Source: Candidatus Saccharimonadota bacterium
GTDB taxonomy: Bacteria; Patescibacteriota; Saccharimonadia; Saccharimonadales; Saccharimonadaceae
NCBI GenBank assembly: GCA_017459705.1
Contig: JAFUCJ010000006.1
Span: 62,001 to 126,000, forward strand
Direction: 5' to 3'
Length of the DNA: 64,000 nucleotides
Shown: one piece after another, positions 9,401 through 18,893 of the stretch
Layout: each line of letters begins with the position of its first letter
Numbering within the stretch: the first letter of the stretch is position 1
Translations under genes and position numbers: made by a program
The notes under the pieces: generated by a model
Databases searched by the model: none
Told to the model about the DNA's origin: nothing
What the model saw: only the letters and a program-made list of their open reading frames with translations

Positions 9401-9911
9401 TGGTAAAGCTCAGAACGGCGGTCAGCGGTTCGGGGAAATGGAGGTTTGGGCGCTTGAAGCCTATGGCGCAGCGACTACCCTTCAGGAGATGCTTACGATC
9501 AAATCAGATGATGTTTACGGTCGTGCGAAGGCTTACGAGGCAATTATCAAACATGAACCGATTGAGGGTCCGAAATTGCCGGAGGGCTTTAACGTGTTGG
9601 TGAAAGAATTGCAAGGGCTTGGTCTAAAAGTTGATTTGCTCGATCATGGTGAATCGACGGACGCAAGCGATGTAATCGAGAAGACCTCGCGTGAAATTGA
9701 AAAAGACAAAGACGATTCTGCTATTTACGATCAACACAAGAAAGATACGGCGCCACAAATCGTAGATCTTGACGACGACGAAGCGGTGGCGATGATGGCG
9801 GAAGAAGGTATTGAAATAACAGAGGCGGACGAGTCCGAAACGGATGGTGACACTGTTGAAATGACAGAAGAGCTTGATGAGGGCACGGTTGACCTCGGGG
9901 AGGAGTTCTAA
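6489..9911 (+). CDS. rpoB: RNA polymerase beta subunit
   Basis: Catalytic core subunit of RNA polymerase. The ATG at 6489 is chosen over upstream in-frame codons because GAGGTAGG directly precedes it and the protein then begins MATKPVLNERKFF with the expected beta N terminus. The 1140-aa product has the fork and rifampicin region (PFSELAHKRRLSSMGPGG, near residue 393), the active-site segment GYNMDDAIVIS near residue 675, the lysine-rich GRHGNKGVVS near residue 835, and the C-terminal clamp segment GGKAQNGGQRFGEMEVWALE. An acidic tail follows. rpoC begins 1 nt after the stop. rplJ and rplL, usually upstream, are not adjacent here. Confidence 0.98.
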   Translation: MATKPVLNERKFFTEGDQALPIPDLTGHQTDSWEDFVKNGLREVFAELNPIDDYTGQKFSLRFKDYYFKEPKEDEKTAKYNLGTYEAPLHVLVELENKVTGEKKEQDIYFGDYPWMTDRATFIINGTERVIVSQLIRSAGVFFNAETIGMRRYYGAKVIPGRGAWLEFETAANGTINVKIDRRRKLPVTTFLRALGMTKSEIKEAFKDADNGERKYIDITLDKDTTSSQGEALLEVYRRIRPGDLATVENAKSMIEKMFFDPRRYDYSNVGRFKINRRLNMDTPNTPKFRTLQMQDMVAIISEIIRLNNTQEAPDDIDSLSNRRVKLVGELVQRQFRLGMLRLQRNILDRMSMANPEDVTPSQLLNSRPVVAAVKEFFSTSQLSQLMDEVNPFSELAHKRRLSSMGPGGLTRERAGFDVRDAHPTHYGRICTVETPEGGNVGLVLNFATYARINEYGFIEAPYRVVKDGKVTDEIVYVDADTENDMVIADASVKLDKDGRFEEEWVSARVHGAPAHVEAKKVTHIDAAHKEILGVSAGLIPFVEKNRVDRSLMACAMQKQAVPLLRHDNPIVGTGIERDVAKNTSQLIVASGNGTVVKADGVSVVVNYENGGEREYKLQHFEKTNDDRCYNQRTVVARGQKVKKGDTLIEGASVNDGELALGRDLLVAFMPWRGYNMDDAIVISNRLVEDDMLTSINIKDFDVEVRETKLGPEQVTRDIPNVSEHSLRHLGEDGIVTVGSEVKNGDILVGKITPKGEQELSSEERLLRAIFGEKAKDVRDTSIRMNGSSTGKVVDVRIYTREQGHELKAGVIMQIKIFVAEMRKIGVGDKLAGRHGNKGVVSRVLPVEDMPFMADGTPVDIVLSPMGVPSRMNLGQLFETHLGMAAKALGYKVATPSFNGVPDEVISDELEKAGFARDGRVQLYDGLTGEPFNERTSVGIMHILKLHHMVEDKIHARSTGPYTMVTQQPLGGKAQNGGQRFGEMEVWALEAYGAATTLQEMLTIKSDDVYGRAKAYEAIIKHEPIEGPKLPEGFNVLVKELQGLGLKVDLLDHGESTDASDVIEKTSREIEKDKDDSAIYDQHKKDTAPQIVDLDDDEAVAMMAEEGIEITEADESETDGDTVEMTEELDEGTVDLGEEF

Positions 9912-9912
9912 A

Positions 9913-12900
9913 ATGGCGTGGATGGATAATTTTATCAGCGCATCAGACTTTGACTCTATTCGGTTGTCGGTAGCGAGTCGCGACGATATCTTGAATTGGA
10001 GTTATGGTGAAGTCACAAAGCCAGAGACGATAAACTATCGTACTCAAAAACCAGAACGTGATGGCTTGTTCTGCGAGAGGATTTTCGGCCCAACGAAGGA
10101 TATTAATCCGCACGATTCGAAATTGAAGGGTGTCCGTTCGCGTGAAGCGGCGGTTGATAAAGAGGGCAACCTCGTTACGAAGTCAATTACGCGGCGTGAG
10201 CGCATGGGGCACATAGCACTTGCGGCACCGGTGGCGCACATTTGGTTTATGCGCGGTGTGCCGTCAGCGTTGTCTTTGTTGCTCGACATTACGGTAAAGA
10301 ATATCGAAAAAGTTGTTTACTTTGCAACATATCTCATGACCGACGCGAAGACCGAGGAGATTGCAAAAACATTAGAATCTCTTGAATCGCAAACGAGCGC
10401 GGCTCGCGAGGCGATTGAAATTCGCTACGCAAAAGAAGCAGAGAAAGAAGGCGCCGATACGAAGTCGCTCGCCGAAGAACGTACGAAGGAACTTGAAGAA
10501 CTTGAAAGCGATTACCAATATCGTAAGGGTTTGCTTGAATCATTCAAGAAAGGCGGCGTGATCACCGAGGTCGAATATCGCAATATCCCAGAAGAATATG
10601 AAGATTTAATCACGGTAGAAATGGGCGCGACGGCGGTCAAGAGACTTCTCGATGAGATTGACTTGGACAAGTTGATTGAGGATCTGCATGCCGAGGAAGC
10701 CGAGTCGAAGGGGCAGAAGGAAAAGAAAATCCAGAAACGTCTCAAAACTCTGGAAGGTATGCAGGCGGCTGGTATCAAGCCGGAAGACCTCGTTTTGACG
10801 GTAATTCCAGTAATTCCACCAGATTTGCGGCCGATGATTGCACTCCCTGGTGGACGGTTTGCGACATCAGATCTCAACGATTTATATCGTCGAGTAATCA
10901 ACCGTAACAATCGGCTTAAAAAGTTGTTGGACTTGAATGCGCCGGAAGTGATTTGTCGCAATGAGATGCGGATGTTGCAAGAGGCTGTGGATGCATTGAT
11001 AGATAATTCGGCGGCACATGGTACGCGTGGTGCTAATTCGACTAACGGTCGTCGAAAGTTGAAATCGTTGTCTGATTTGCTAAAAGGTAAGCAAGGTCGT
11101 TTCCGTCAGAATCTCCTCGGTAAGCGTGTCGATTACTCTGGCCGTTCGGTGATTGTGGTCGGTCCGGAACTGACGCTCAATGAGTGTGGTTTGCCGAAGC
11201 AGATGGCGCTCGAACTGTTTAAGCCATTCGTGATTTCTTGGTTGATTGGTAACGAATATGCAACGAATATCCGCTCGGCTTCACGTTTGATCGAAGCGAA
11301 GGAAACGGTAGTCTGGGATGCGCTTGATGAGGTGATTAAGGGGAAGTATGTTCTCTTGAACCGTGCTCCGTCGCTTCACAGGTTGTCTTTGCAGGCGTTC
11401 CAACCACGGTTGATCGACGGCAAGGCGATTAAATTGCATCCACTTGTGGCGTCTGGGTTTAACGCGGACTATGATGGTGACCAGATGGCAGTGCATTTGC
11501 CACTATCTGACGCTGCGCAGGCTGAGGCGAGGGAATTGATGTCGGCGTCGAAGAATCTGTTGAAGCCGGCAGACGGTGCGCCGGTGCTGGCAATTTATCA
11601 GGACGTGGTGCTTGGCGCATACTATCTTACTTATGACAAACCAGGAACCGATCAGGGTGAGCCAAAGGCGTTTTCGTCAGTTTATGAAGCGGAACTAGCC
11701 TATGATCAGGGCGTTATTCAGTTACAGACTCCGATTCGGGTATTCGCCAAGAAAGAGATTCGCAATACGACGCTTGGGCGAGTGATCTTCAATGAGATTT
11801 TGCCGAAAGATTATCCATACGATAATTCCGTGCAGACGAAGAAGCATTTGTCGAAAGTGATGGCGGATATCTTTGATTTGTATGGTGCAGAAGTAATGGT
11901 GCATACGGCTGATGCGCTGAAAGATTTGGCGTTTGAGTATGAAACGATTGCTTCTATCTCGACGGCGAAGGATGACTACCCGACCTATCCTGAGATTGAC
12001 GACTTTATCGCTGAGGGCGATGCGAAAACTGCTTTGATTCAAGAGCAATATAATGACGGATTGGTAACTGATGAGGAGCGTTATAAACTCACGATTGCTA
12101 ACTGGCGCGATATTGATAAGCGGATTTCGGAGTTCCTATCATCGAAACTCGCCGAGATGGACACTGATATCGCGGTGATGGTTAACTCTGGTGCTCGTGG
12201 TAACATTTCGAACATCAAGCTCGCGTCGGCGGAAATTGGTATCATGGTCGATATCAACAACAACGAGATTGAGCTTCCGGTGAAATCTTCGTATAAGAAG
12301 GGTCTTAATACGTTGGAGTCGTTTATTGCGACACGAGGTGCGCGTCAGGGTCAGGTTTCTACGGCACTTCGTACGGCGGACTCCGGTTATCTTACGCGTC
12401 GTCTTGTTGACGTGTCACAAGATGTATTTACTACCGACGAAGAAGCGGAGGATCCTGGCTTTACCGTATACAAGTATGAATCTGAGCTTTCTGGTATTTC
12501 ATTCGTAGCCAGAATTACCGGTCGTTATACGGCGGAAGTTGTGCCCGGCTATCTCGAAGCCGATGAGCTGATTACGAAAGAAGTTGCAGAACAAATAGAT
12601 GCTGACCCGGCAGTTGAGTCGGTCAAGATTCAGTCGATTCTGTCAACTACGGCAGTAGATGGTGTGCCGAGAAGGGCGTACGGTGTAGATATGTCGACGC
12701 GTGCTCTAGTGGCGGCAAATGAGCCAGTAGGTGTTATCGCGGCGCAGTCGCTTGGCGAACCTGGTACCCAGTTGACGCTCGATACGAAACACGGTTCTGG
12801 TGTGGCGGGTTCTGGCGCAATCGCACGAGGTCTGCCTCGCGTCGAGGAGCTTCTCGAAGCGCGAACGCCGAAAGGTCAGGCTTATATCACGCCGGTTGAT

Positions 12901-13746
12901 GGTGTAGTGGAGATTTGGGAAGATGGCAATCGTTATATCGTCCAAATCACGCCGCAGGCGGGTGATATTGACAGAATCCCGCTAGAAGGCCGAGAGCCAG
13001 AAGTCAAGGATGGCGAGAAAGTCAAAACTGGCACTACGCTTATTAAGAAGACCGAGGGCAAGGCGGCCGTCAAGGCGAAGCATGACGGAATCGTGCAGCT
13101 AGTGAAAGATGCGATAATCTTGGTCGGTTCGGATGCTACACCGGTGAAGGTGGAGATTCCGGGCGAAGCAGAGCTAGTCGTGAAATCCAACGATTCTGTT
13201 ATGGCAGGCGATCGTTTGACAACTGGCTCTCTGAATTTGCAAGACTTACTACGCTATAAGGGTGTAGAAGAAACCGAACGCTATATCATGAATGATGTTC
13301 TTTCGGTTTACTCTGCACAGGGACACGAGATTTCGCCGAAACACCTTGAAATCTTGGTGCGCCAGATGTTCTCGCGCGTACAGATTGATGAACCGGGTGA
13401 TTCCGACTTTGTGTCTGGCGACATTACCTCGAAAGCGTCTGTCGTGACTGAAAACAAGCGTCTAGAAGCTGAGGGCAAGACACCAGCCACTTATACCAAT
13501 TTGCTTCTTGGTATTACTAAGGTTTCGATCTTCTCAGATTCGTTCTTGTCGGCGGCATCGTTCCAGGATACTACGCGTGTGCTTATCAATGCGGCAATCA
13601 ATGGCCGTGTTGACCATCTGCGTGGTCTCAAAGAAAACGTCATTATCGGTCGCAAGATTCCGGTAGGTACTGGAGCAGCTCCGATAGCGGATTTTGAGAC
13701 GCCAGCCGAGCACGAACCGACTGAGCAAGATTTAGAAAACTTGTAA
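9913..13746 (+). CDS. rpoC: RNA polymerase beta-prime subunit
   Basis: Second catalytic subunit. The ATG at 9913 follows GGGGAGGAG overlapping the rpoB end; the upstream alternative at 9874 lies within rpoB. The 1277-aa product carries the bridge to the active site [15 protein letters not shown] near residue 516 with the metal-binding triad DYDGD, the zipper/lid region [18 protein letters not shown] near residue 395, and the trigger-loop/bridge-helix region [17 protein letters not shown] near residue 940. The N-terminal four-cysteine zinc finger typical of beta-prime is not visible: residues after [19 protein letters not shown] go on to NPHDSKLKG without it. Residues about 145-235 carry a charged helical insertion. 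Confidence 0.98.
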   Translation: MAWMDNFISASDFDSIRLSVASRDDILNWSYGEVTKPETINYRTQKPERDGLFCERIFGPTKDINPHDSKLKGVRSREAAVDKEGNLVTKSITRRERMGHIALAAPVAHIWFMRGVPSALSLLLDITVKNIEKVVYFATYLMTDAKTEEIAKTLESLESQTSAAREAIEIRYAKEAEKEGADTKSLAEERTKELEELESDYQYRKGLLESFKKGGVITEVEYRNIPEEYEDLITVEMGATAVKRLLDEIDLDKLIEDLHAEEAESKGQKEKKIQKRLKTLEGMQAAGIKPEDLVLTVIPVIPPDLRPMIALPGGRFATSDLNDLYRRVINRNNRLKKLLDLNAPEVICRNEMRMLQEAVDALIDNSAAHGTRGANSTNGRRKLKSLSDLLKGKQGRFRQNLLGKRVDYSGRSVIVVGPELTLNECGLPKQMALELFKPFVISWLIGNEYATNIRSASRLIEAKETVVWDALDEVIKGKYVLLNRAPSLHRLSLQAFQPRLIDGKAIKLHPLVASGFNADYDGDQMAVHLPLSDAAQAEARELMSASKNLLKPADGAPVLAIYQDVVLGAYYLTYDKPGTDQGEPKAFSSVYEAELAYDQGVIQLQTPIRVFAKKEIRNTTLGRVIFNEILPKDYPYDNSVQTKKHLSKVMADIFDLYGAEVMVHTADALKDLAFEYETIASISTAKDDYPTYPEIDDFIAEGDAKTALIQEQYNDGLVTDEERYKLTIANWRDIDKRISEFLSSKLAEMDTDIAVMVNSGARGNISNIKLASAEIGIMVDINNNEIELPVKSSYKKGLNTLESFIATRGARQGQVSTALRTADSGYLTRRLVDVSQDVFTTDEEAEDPGFTVYKYESELSGISFVARITGRYTAEVVPGYLEADELITKEVAEQIDADPAVESVKIQSILSTTAVDGVPRRAYGVDMSTRALVAANEPVGVIAAQSLGEPGTQLTLDTKHGSGVAGSGAIARGLPRVEELLEARTPKGQAYITPVDGVVEIWEDGNRYIVQITPQAGDIDRIPLEGREPEVKDGEKVKTGTTLIKKTEGKAAVKAKHDGIVQLVKDAIILVGSDATPVKVEIPGEAELVVKSNDSVMAGDRLTTGSLNLQDLLRYKGVEETERYIMNDVLSVYSAQGHEISPKHLEILVRQMFSRVQIDEPGDSDFVSGDITSKASVVTENKRLEAEGKTPATYTNLLLGITKVSIFSDSFLSAASFQDTTRVLINAAINGRVDHLRGLKENVIIGRKIPVGTGAAPIADFETPAEHEPTEQDLENL

Positions 13747-13757
13747 AAATGTCAAAA

Positions 13758-13790
13758 AGTAAAAGCCCACTTCGAGTGGGTTTTTACTTT
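13758..13790 (+). terminator. intrinsic terminator of rpoBC
   Basis: Stem built on CCCACT-TCG-AGTGGG with flanking A/T pairs, then a T run. It closes the rpoB-rpoC operon before secY. Confidence 0.88.
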
Positions 13791-13848
13791 AATTATTCCA
13801 ATATTTGTCAAAGTGTGCTATACTTATAGAAGATAGACAAGAGGTTTT

Positions 13849-15276
13849 ATGCATTTTCTAAATATTTTCAAATCCCTGAAGAATAAAGATATGTTACGGC
13901 GAGTTCTGATCGTGCTTGGTATTTTGGTGGCCTACCGGTTGTTAGCACAAATACCCGTGCCAATGGGTGATGCGTCGACATTTAAAGAAGCCGTATCAAA
14001 TCTGATGCAAAAGTCTGATTTTTCGAACTTCTTGAATCTAATCTCGGGTGGTGGACTGGCATCGTTTTCAATAATTTTGGTGGGACTCTCACCGTATATT
14101 ACTGGCTCGATTGTAGTTCAGTTAATGACGAAGGCGATCCCGCGACTTGAAGAGTTGTCGAACGATGGCGAAACTGGTCGGCGTAAGATTAATCAATGGA
14201 CCCGTATCTTGACGGTCCCGCTAGCTATCATCCAATCAATTGCTTACATTTTTATCTTGTATCAGTCGGTAGTGTCGGCAAATGTGGCTACGGAGTTCGT
14301 GCCAACGACTGGTGACTGGATTCTTTCGGTGGTGTCGATGACAGCTGGATCGTTGATATTGATGTGGATGGGAGAATTGATTACGGAACAAGGAATTGGC
14401 AATGGTATCTCGACGTTGATTTTCGCTTCGATTATTTCCCAGTTGCCGACAACGATGGCGTCACTAGGTACGGCGTTATTCGATACTAGCGAAGGGTCGC
14501 TCAACCTATTTGGATGGCTGGAATTGCCGGTGAATCCGACCGTATTCTGGATTATTCTAGGCTTCGTGATTGCTATGATTGTGGTGATTTACTTCTTGGT
14601 TAAGTTGAACGAGGCGCAGAGAATCGTAACGATAAATTACGCTAAGCGAGTACGTGGTAATTCGTCTTACGGCGGAATAAAGTCGATTCTGCCAATTAAG
14701 TTAATTGCCGCTGGGGTGGTGCCGGTGATTTTCGCTACGGCCTTTCTCTCATTGCCGGCGCTAATTGGACAGGTAATTACTTCTTTTGATCCGGGAAATG
14801 AAATCGGGCAGAACTTGATGACGATTTTCTCGGCGCCAAGTGCAGCTAACTTTGCCACGATGTATCCTGATGGCATAACTGGTCAGTGGTTTGTGTATCC
14901 TGCGATGTACTTCGTGCTAGTGTTTGCGTTTACATATTTCTATACTTCGATCATATTTAATACGAAGGAGATTGCTGAAAACTTGCAAAAGCAAGGTGGC
15001 TTTATTGAGGGTGTAAGACCCGGAAGCAAGACGGCGGAGTATTTGGGTAAAGTTGTGAATCGTCTAGATTTGTTCGGAGCGTTGGCACTTGGTGTAATCG
15101 CGATGTTGCCGTTTATTACTGATTATGTGTTTATATTAACTACTGGTGCTCCGATTGGTTTGTCGATTTCGGGTACTGGGCTTCTCATTGTGGTAACGGT
15201 GGCGTTAGAGAATCTAAGGTCGGTGGATTCCAGAGCCCTAATGATAACTTACGATGATTTCAAAAATGAGTCTTAA
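13849..15276 (+). CDS. secY: preprotein translocase subunit SecY
   Basis: Central channel of the Sec translocon. The 475-aa protein has ten predicted membrane segments, beginning with an N-terminal amphipathic stretch then VLIVLGILVAYRLLAQIPVP, with the plug region after it. Conserved parts include SPYITGSIVVQL, the NDGETGRRKINQWTR cytosolic loop, WMGELITEQGIGNG near residue 180, and the C5 loop KQGGFIEGVRPG near residue 382. It lies outside the usual spc position before adk or infA. An AGAGG site precedes the ATG. The stop overlaps the sortase start by 11 nt, so the two may be translationally coupled. Confidence 0.97.
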   Translation: MHFLNIFKSLKNKDMLRRVLIVLGILVAYRLLAQIPVPMGDASTFKEAVSNLMQKSDFSNFLNLISGGGLASFSIILVGLSPYITGSIVVQLMTKAIPRLEELSNDGETGRRKINQWTRILTVPLAIIQSIAYIFILYQSVVSANVATEFVPTTGDWILSVVSMTAGSLILMWMGELITEQGIGNGISTLIFASIISQLPTTMASLGTALFDTSEGSLNLFGWLELPVNPTVFWIILGFVIAMIVVIYFLVKLNEAQRIVTINYAKRVRGNSSYGGIKSILPIKLIAAGVVPVIFATAFLSLPALIGQVITSFDPGNEIGQNLMTIFSAPSAANFATMYPDGITGQWFVYPAMYFVLVFAFTYFYTSIIFNTKEIAENLQKQGGFIEGVRPGSKTAEYLGKVVNRLDLFGALALGVIAMLPFITDYVFILTTGAPIGLSISGTGLLIVVTVALENLRSVDSRALMITYDDFKNES

Positions 15277-15961
15277 ATTGAATCTGAGTCCAAAAAAATG
15301 TTGGAAGTGGGGGATTCTAGGTGTTGTTTTGATACTGTTCTTGATATTCTTCGTGCGCTTAGTAACATGGGAGGACGCGTACTATCGTGAGAAGGAGGGT
15401 AGCGAACGTGATATTGTCGAACGTCAGGTGGAGACTGAACATGAAGAATTAGACGAGACGGTGCCTACTACTGAGGAGGTAGCGGAATATACGGTGGCGC
15501 CAAGTTTGCCGCGATATCTTTCAATTGAGAAGCTTGGTATAACTAATTCTCGTGTATTACCGATGAGTATAAATGAGAAGGGCGCGCTTGATACGCCGAA
15601 TAATATCTTTGATGTAGGATGGTATGAATTGTCAGGGAAACCGGGCGAGGGTAAGACGATGCTGATCGATGGACATAATGGCGGACCTAATGTTTATGGC
15701 GTATTTAAGTATCTACCAAACTTAGTGAGTGACGATGTGATCGTAATTGAGCGTGGCGATGGGCAGAAGTTTCGCTACTCCGTCGTGGAGAACAAAGAAG
15801 TTCCGCTAGACGATTCGGATAGTTATATGGCGACGGCGATGCGTAGCCCGGAGAGGGGTAGAGAGTCATTGACTCTCATAAGCTGTTCGGGGGATTGGTC
15901 ATGGGAAAGATATACATATTTGTCGCGGCAATTCGTGCGTGCAGTATTAATCGAATCCTAA
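15266..15961 (+). CDS. class D/E-type sortase
   Basis: Membrane-anchored cysteine transpeptidase that links surface proteins to the envelope. From the ATG at 15266 it is 231 aa: a basic N terminus, one membrane helix (residues about 15-35), an acidic linker (about 40-75), then the sortase barrel. The catalytic His is in LIDGHNGG, the Cys in TLISCSGDW and the Arg in the following YLSRQFVRA segment. It overlaps secY by 11 nt, an unusual partner that places sortase next to the export channel. Likely substrates in this window are the two VP(D/N)TG proteins at 54.7 and 56.2 kb. An upstream ATG at 15254 is possible. Confidence 0.85.
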   Translation: MSLKLNLSPKKCWKWGILGVVLILFLIFFVRLVTWEDAYYREKEGSERDIVERQVETEHEELDETVPTTEEVAEYTVAPSLPRYLSIEKLGITNSRVLPMSINEKGALDTPNNIFDVGWYELSGKPGEGKTMLIDGHNGGPNVYGVFKYLPNLVSDDVIVIERGDGQKFRYSVVENKEVPLDDSDSYMATAMRSPERGRESLTLISCSGDWSWERYTYLSRQFVRAVLIES

Positions 15962-15977
15962 AAGTTACGAAAATATC

Positions 15978-16006
15978 TTGTAAACAGCGTAAAACTATGC
16001 TATAAT
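15978..16006 (+). promoter_or_regulatory. promoter of the infA-ribosomal operon
   Basis: TTGTAA (15978-15983), a 17-nt spacer and TATAAT (16001-16006), 13 nt before the infA ATG. It should drive infA through rpsI. Confidence 0.7.
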
Positions 16007-16019
16007 GAAAAGGTAATTT

Positions 16020-16244
16020 ATGGCTAGTCAAAAGGAAGTAATTAAACTTACGGGTACTGTTGTTGAAGCATTGCCTAATACCCAGTTTCGGGTTGAACTC
16101 GAGAATGGTCATGTTATTGTTGCCCACATGAGCGGACGTATGCGTAAAAACTACATTCGTTTGGTTCCGGGCGACAAGGTGGAGGTGGAATTAACCCCAT
16201 ACGATCTCACGAAGGGGCGTATTTCGTTCCGCCTAAAAGATTAA
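16020..16244 (+). CDS. infA: translation initiation factor IF-1
   Basis: A 74-aa OB-fold protein that occupies the ribosomal A site during initiation. The family core is clear: [39 protein letters not shown] and [18 protein letters not shown]. The start is followed by rpmJ and rpsM as in most bacteria. An AAAGG site lies close to the ATG. Confidence 0.97.
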   Translation: MASQKEVIKLTGTVVEALPNTQFRVELENGHVIVAHMSGRMRKNYIRLVPGDKVEVELTPYDLTKGRISFRLKD

Positions 16245-16353
16245 TATTAACCGCTGTAATTTTACGAAATTGAATTGCTGACTGGAAGTCTTTTCGGTTT
16301 TGCGATGATACAGAAGTGAATTGCAGCATAATAGGAAAGGATATTTTAACACT

Positions 16354-16470
16354 ATGAAGGTACGTGCCAGTGTTAAGAAAATCTCGCCTGATGATATTAT
16401 TGTGCGTCGTAAGGGCGTACTTCGTGTCATCAATAAGAAAAAACCTAAGAACAAGCAAAGGCAGGGTTAA
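16354..16470 (+). CDS. rpmJ: ribosomal protein bL36, zinc-free form
   Basis: A 38-aa basic protein between infA and rpsM, the conserved rpmJ position. It begins [14 protein letters not shown], matching the L36 start [11 protein letters not shown], but the four zinc ligands (three Cys and a His in the C+ form) are absent: the first Cys position is Ser, and the later ones are replaced by Asp and Arg/Lys-rich sequence. It ends [11 protein letters not shown]. The ribosome site AGGAAAGGA is about 13 nt upstream. Too short for most gene callers. Confidence 0.9.
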   Translation: MKVRASVKKISPDDIIVRRKGVLRVINKKKPKNKQRQG

Positions 16471-16472
16471 AC

Positions 16473-16859
16473 ATGGCTAGAATAGCTAGTGTCGTGATTC
16501 CGTCCGAAAAGCAAGTGTGGATTGCTCTCACTTACGTTTATGGTATCGGTCGCACGACCAGTAAAAAAATCCTTGCGGAGGCTAAAATCGAGCCTACCAC
16601 TCGGGTGAAAGATCTCACCGAGGCTGACGAACAAAAAATCAACGACATTATTTCAGCGAAATATCATGTTGAGGGTGATTTACGGCGCCTCGTGAGCAAC
16701 AATATCAAACGTTTAAAGGATATTAATTCCTACAAAGGTGTCCGCCACAAGGCTAAATTACCAGTCAACGGCCAACGTACTCGTACGAATGCACGTACTC
16801 GTAAGGGTAAGGCGATCGCGGTCGGTGGTGCACAACCAAAGGCAGCAAGTAAAACCTAG
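16473..16859 (+). CDS. rpsM: ribosomal protein uS13
   Basis: 30S head protein that contacts tRNA and forms bridges to the large subunit. The 128-aa product has the helix-two-turn-helix region [18 protein letters not shown] near residue 21 and the basic C-terminal signature [16 protein letters not shown] near residue 98. It starts 2 nt after rpmJ and is followed 9 nt later by rpsK, in the usual alpha-operon order. Confidence 0.97.
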   Translation: MARIASVVIPSEKQVWIALTYVYGIGRTTSKKILAEAKIEPTTRVKDLTEADEQKINDIISAKYHVEGDLRRLVSNNIKRLKDINSYKGVRHKAKLPVNGQRTRTNARTRKGKAIAVGGAQPKAASKT

Positions 16860-16868
16860 GAGTAAAAT

Positions 16869-17312
16869 ATGGCAGAAGAAGATATTAAAAAGACAACTGC
16901 TACGCCAGAAGCTACTGAAACGGCGGCTCCTACGCGTAAGCAAGCAAGGAAAGGTAAGCGAATTGTCAACGCTGGTGCCGTGCATATTCAAGCTACCTTC
17001 AACAATACAATAATTAGTGTTACTGATAGAACCGGAGCTGTGCTTTCGGCGTCATCAGCCGGAGCGAACGGTTTTCGTGGCTCGAAAAAAGGTACTGCGT
17101 TTGCGGCAGGCGTAGCGGCAGAAAAAGCGCTCGACATTGCTAAGAAAAATCATGCCTTGAACTCGGTTGATGTGTACGTTTCTGGAATCGGCTTGGGCCG
17201 CGATGCAGCGATTCGCGCAATTTCGACAGTTGGCATTAAGATTGATTCAATAACTGATGTAACTCCGATTGCACACGGAGGGGTCAGACCGAAGGGTGAA
17301 AGGAAACCGTAA
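16869..17312 (+). CDS. rpsK: ribosomal protein uS11
   Basis: 30S platform protein. Residues 1-30 are a variable Thr/Ala/Lys-rich extension. The core begins at GAVHIQATFNNTIISVTDR and includes SSAGANGFRGSKKGTAFAAG and the C-terminal TPIAHGGVRPKGERKP. The 147-aa length is slightly long because of the extension. The stop shares one base with the rpsD start. Confidence 0.97.
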   Translation: MAEEDIKKTTATPEATETAAPTRKQARKGKRIVNAGAVHIQATFNNTIISVTDRTGAVLSASSAGANGFRGSKKGTAFAAGVAAEKALDIAKKNHALNSVDVYVSGIGLGRDAAIRAISTVGIKIDSITDVTPIAHGGVRPKGERKP

Positions 17313-17929
17313 TGGCACGCGATAATTCTCCAATTGTAAAACAAAGCCGTCGTGAGGGCTATGCGCTGGCGCCGAAGGCCCATAAGGTGATGGCGAAGAA
17401 GTCTGGTATTCCAGGCGAGCACGGTAATATGCGCGTACGCGGCGGTAGCCTATATCTTACGCAGCTTCGTGAGAAGCAGAAAGTACGTCGTACTTATGGT
17501 CTTCTCGAAAAGCAATTTGCAAAATTAATGAAAGAGGCTCAGAAGGCTGATGGCCTAACTGGTGAAAAACTCCTTGAATTTTTGGAGAGGCGAGCGGACA
17601 ATGTCGTATTTAGGGCAGGTTTCGCTACGACTCGTCGCCAGGCAAGGCAATTAGTGAGCCACGGACATTTTCTATTGAACGGCAAGCGTTTTGATATTCC
17701 GTCAATTCGTTTGAACCCGGGTGATGTTCTAGAAGTACGTCCAAAGTCTGAAAAGTCTGAATATTTTAAGAATCTCCCAAATATAATGGGGGCGGCGGCC
17801 GCCACTCCTCTCTCCTGGCTCAAAGCCGACGGTAAGAAGATGAAAATTGAAGTGACTGCTCTTCCGAAGCGTGAAGAAGCAGAGGCGAACATCAATGAAC
17901 AACTAATCGTTGAGTACTACTCACGTTAA
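17312..17929 (+). CDS. rpsD: ribosomal protein uS4
   Basis: Primary 16S rRNA-binding protein of the 30S body. The 205-aa product begins MARDNSPIVKQSRREGY, has the RVRGGSLYLTQLREKQKVR-type region near residue 45, and an S4 RNA-binding domain (ERRADNVVFRAGFATTRRQARQLVSHGHFLLNG) near residues 90-125. The N-terminal zinc cysteines of some S4 forms are absent. rpoA follows after 12 nt. Confidence 0.97.
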   Translation: MARDNSPIVKQSRREGYALAPKAHKVMAKKSGIPGEHGNMRVRGGSLYLTQLREKQKVRRTYGLLEKQFAKLMKEAQKADGLTGEKLLEFLERRADNVVFRAGFATTRRQARQLVSHGHFLLNGKRFDIPSIRLNPGDVLEVRPKSEKSEYFKNLPNIMGAAAATPLSWLKADGKKMKIEVTALPKREEAEANINEQLIVEYYSR

Positions 17930-17941
17930 GGAGACGAATAA

Positions 17942-18892
17942 ATGACGACAAAAAATATTCACGAAGCAGAACTTGCTGAGGTGCGGGAAATCGACGAAAA
18001 CAGTGCTGAGTTTGTGATTCGGCCACTTTATTATGGCTATGGTAATACACTTGGCAATTCGCTTCGTCGGGTGCTTCTTTCTAGCGTGAAAGGTGCAGCA
18101 ATTACTGCCTTTTCGATTGAAGGAACAACGCATGAATTTACCGCAATTCCGGGCATTCGCGAGGATGTGGTCGACATCATGTTGAATTTGAAAAATATTC
18201 GTTTCAAGATGCATACTGAAAATCCGGTGGAACTTTCGCTTGAAGTTAAGGGTGAAAATCAGACCGAAAAAGATGGCGACAAACGTGTCGTCGCGGGCGA
18301 TATTAAATTGCCGGCTGAGGTTGAGGTTGCTAACCCAAATCAAGTGATTTGCCACATTGACGATCCGAAATACACCTTGAAGATGCATTTCGTGGTGGAA
18401 TCAGGTCGTGGTTATCTCACCATTGAGCGAGCAAGCGAAGATCGCATCCATTCTGATATGATTGCGATTGACGCCGTGTTTACTCCGGTTCTCAGAGTGC
18501 GCTATAAGGTGGAGAATACTCGTGTCGGGCAAGATACAAATTTGCAACAGTTGACACTTACGGTGGATACTGACGGTACGATTACTCCGCGCGAGGCATT
18601 TGAGGAAGCGGCGGCGATTTTGGTAAATCAGTACACCGCTCTTGCAGGTTCAACTAAGGTCGAATCGACGCCTGCGCCCGGTAGCAACAAAGAAGACGAA
18701 GATGCGGGGCTTTTGCTCCCGATTGACGAGCTGAATCTTTCGGCTCGAACGGCCAATGCGCTTCTAAACAATGACATTAAGACGATTCGTGACCTCGTCA
18801 CATTGTCGGAAAGTGATTTGAAAGACCTCAAAGGTTTTGGTCAGAAGGCGTTGGACGAAGTTAAAGAAAAATTAACGGAGTTAAACATTTAA
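17942..18892 (+). CDS. rpoA: RNA polymerase alpha subunit
   Basis: Assembly platform of RNA polymerase. The 316-aa protein has the N-terminal dimerisation domain (YGNTLGNSLRRVLLSS near residue 31, GAAITAFSIEG, EFTAIPGIREDV) and the C-terminal domain (ELNLSARTANALLNN, then LKGFGQKALDEVKEKL near residue 300) that binds UP elements and activators. A mostly disordered, acidic linker (residues about 238-257) joins them. The start has GGAGACG 7 nt upstream. rplQ begins 1 nt after the stop. Confidence 0.98.
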   Translation: MTTKNIHEAELAEVREIDENSAEFVIRPLYYGYGNTLGNSLRRVLLSSVKGAAITAFSIEGTTHEFTAIPGIREDVVDIMLNLKNIRFKMHTENPVELSLEVKGENQTEKDGDKRVVAGDIKLPAEVEVANPNQVICHIDDPKYTLKMHFVVESGRGYLTIERASEDRIHSDMIAIDAVFTPVLRVRYKVENTRVGQDTNLQQLTLTVDTDGTITPREAFEEAAAILVNQYTALAGSTKVESTPAPGSNKEDEDAGLLLPIDELNLSARTANALLNNDIKTIRDLVTLSESDLKDLKGFGQKALDEVKEKLTELNI

Positions 18893-18893
18893 T

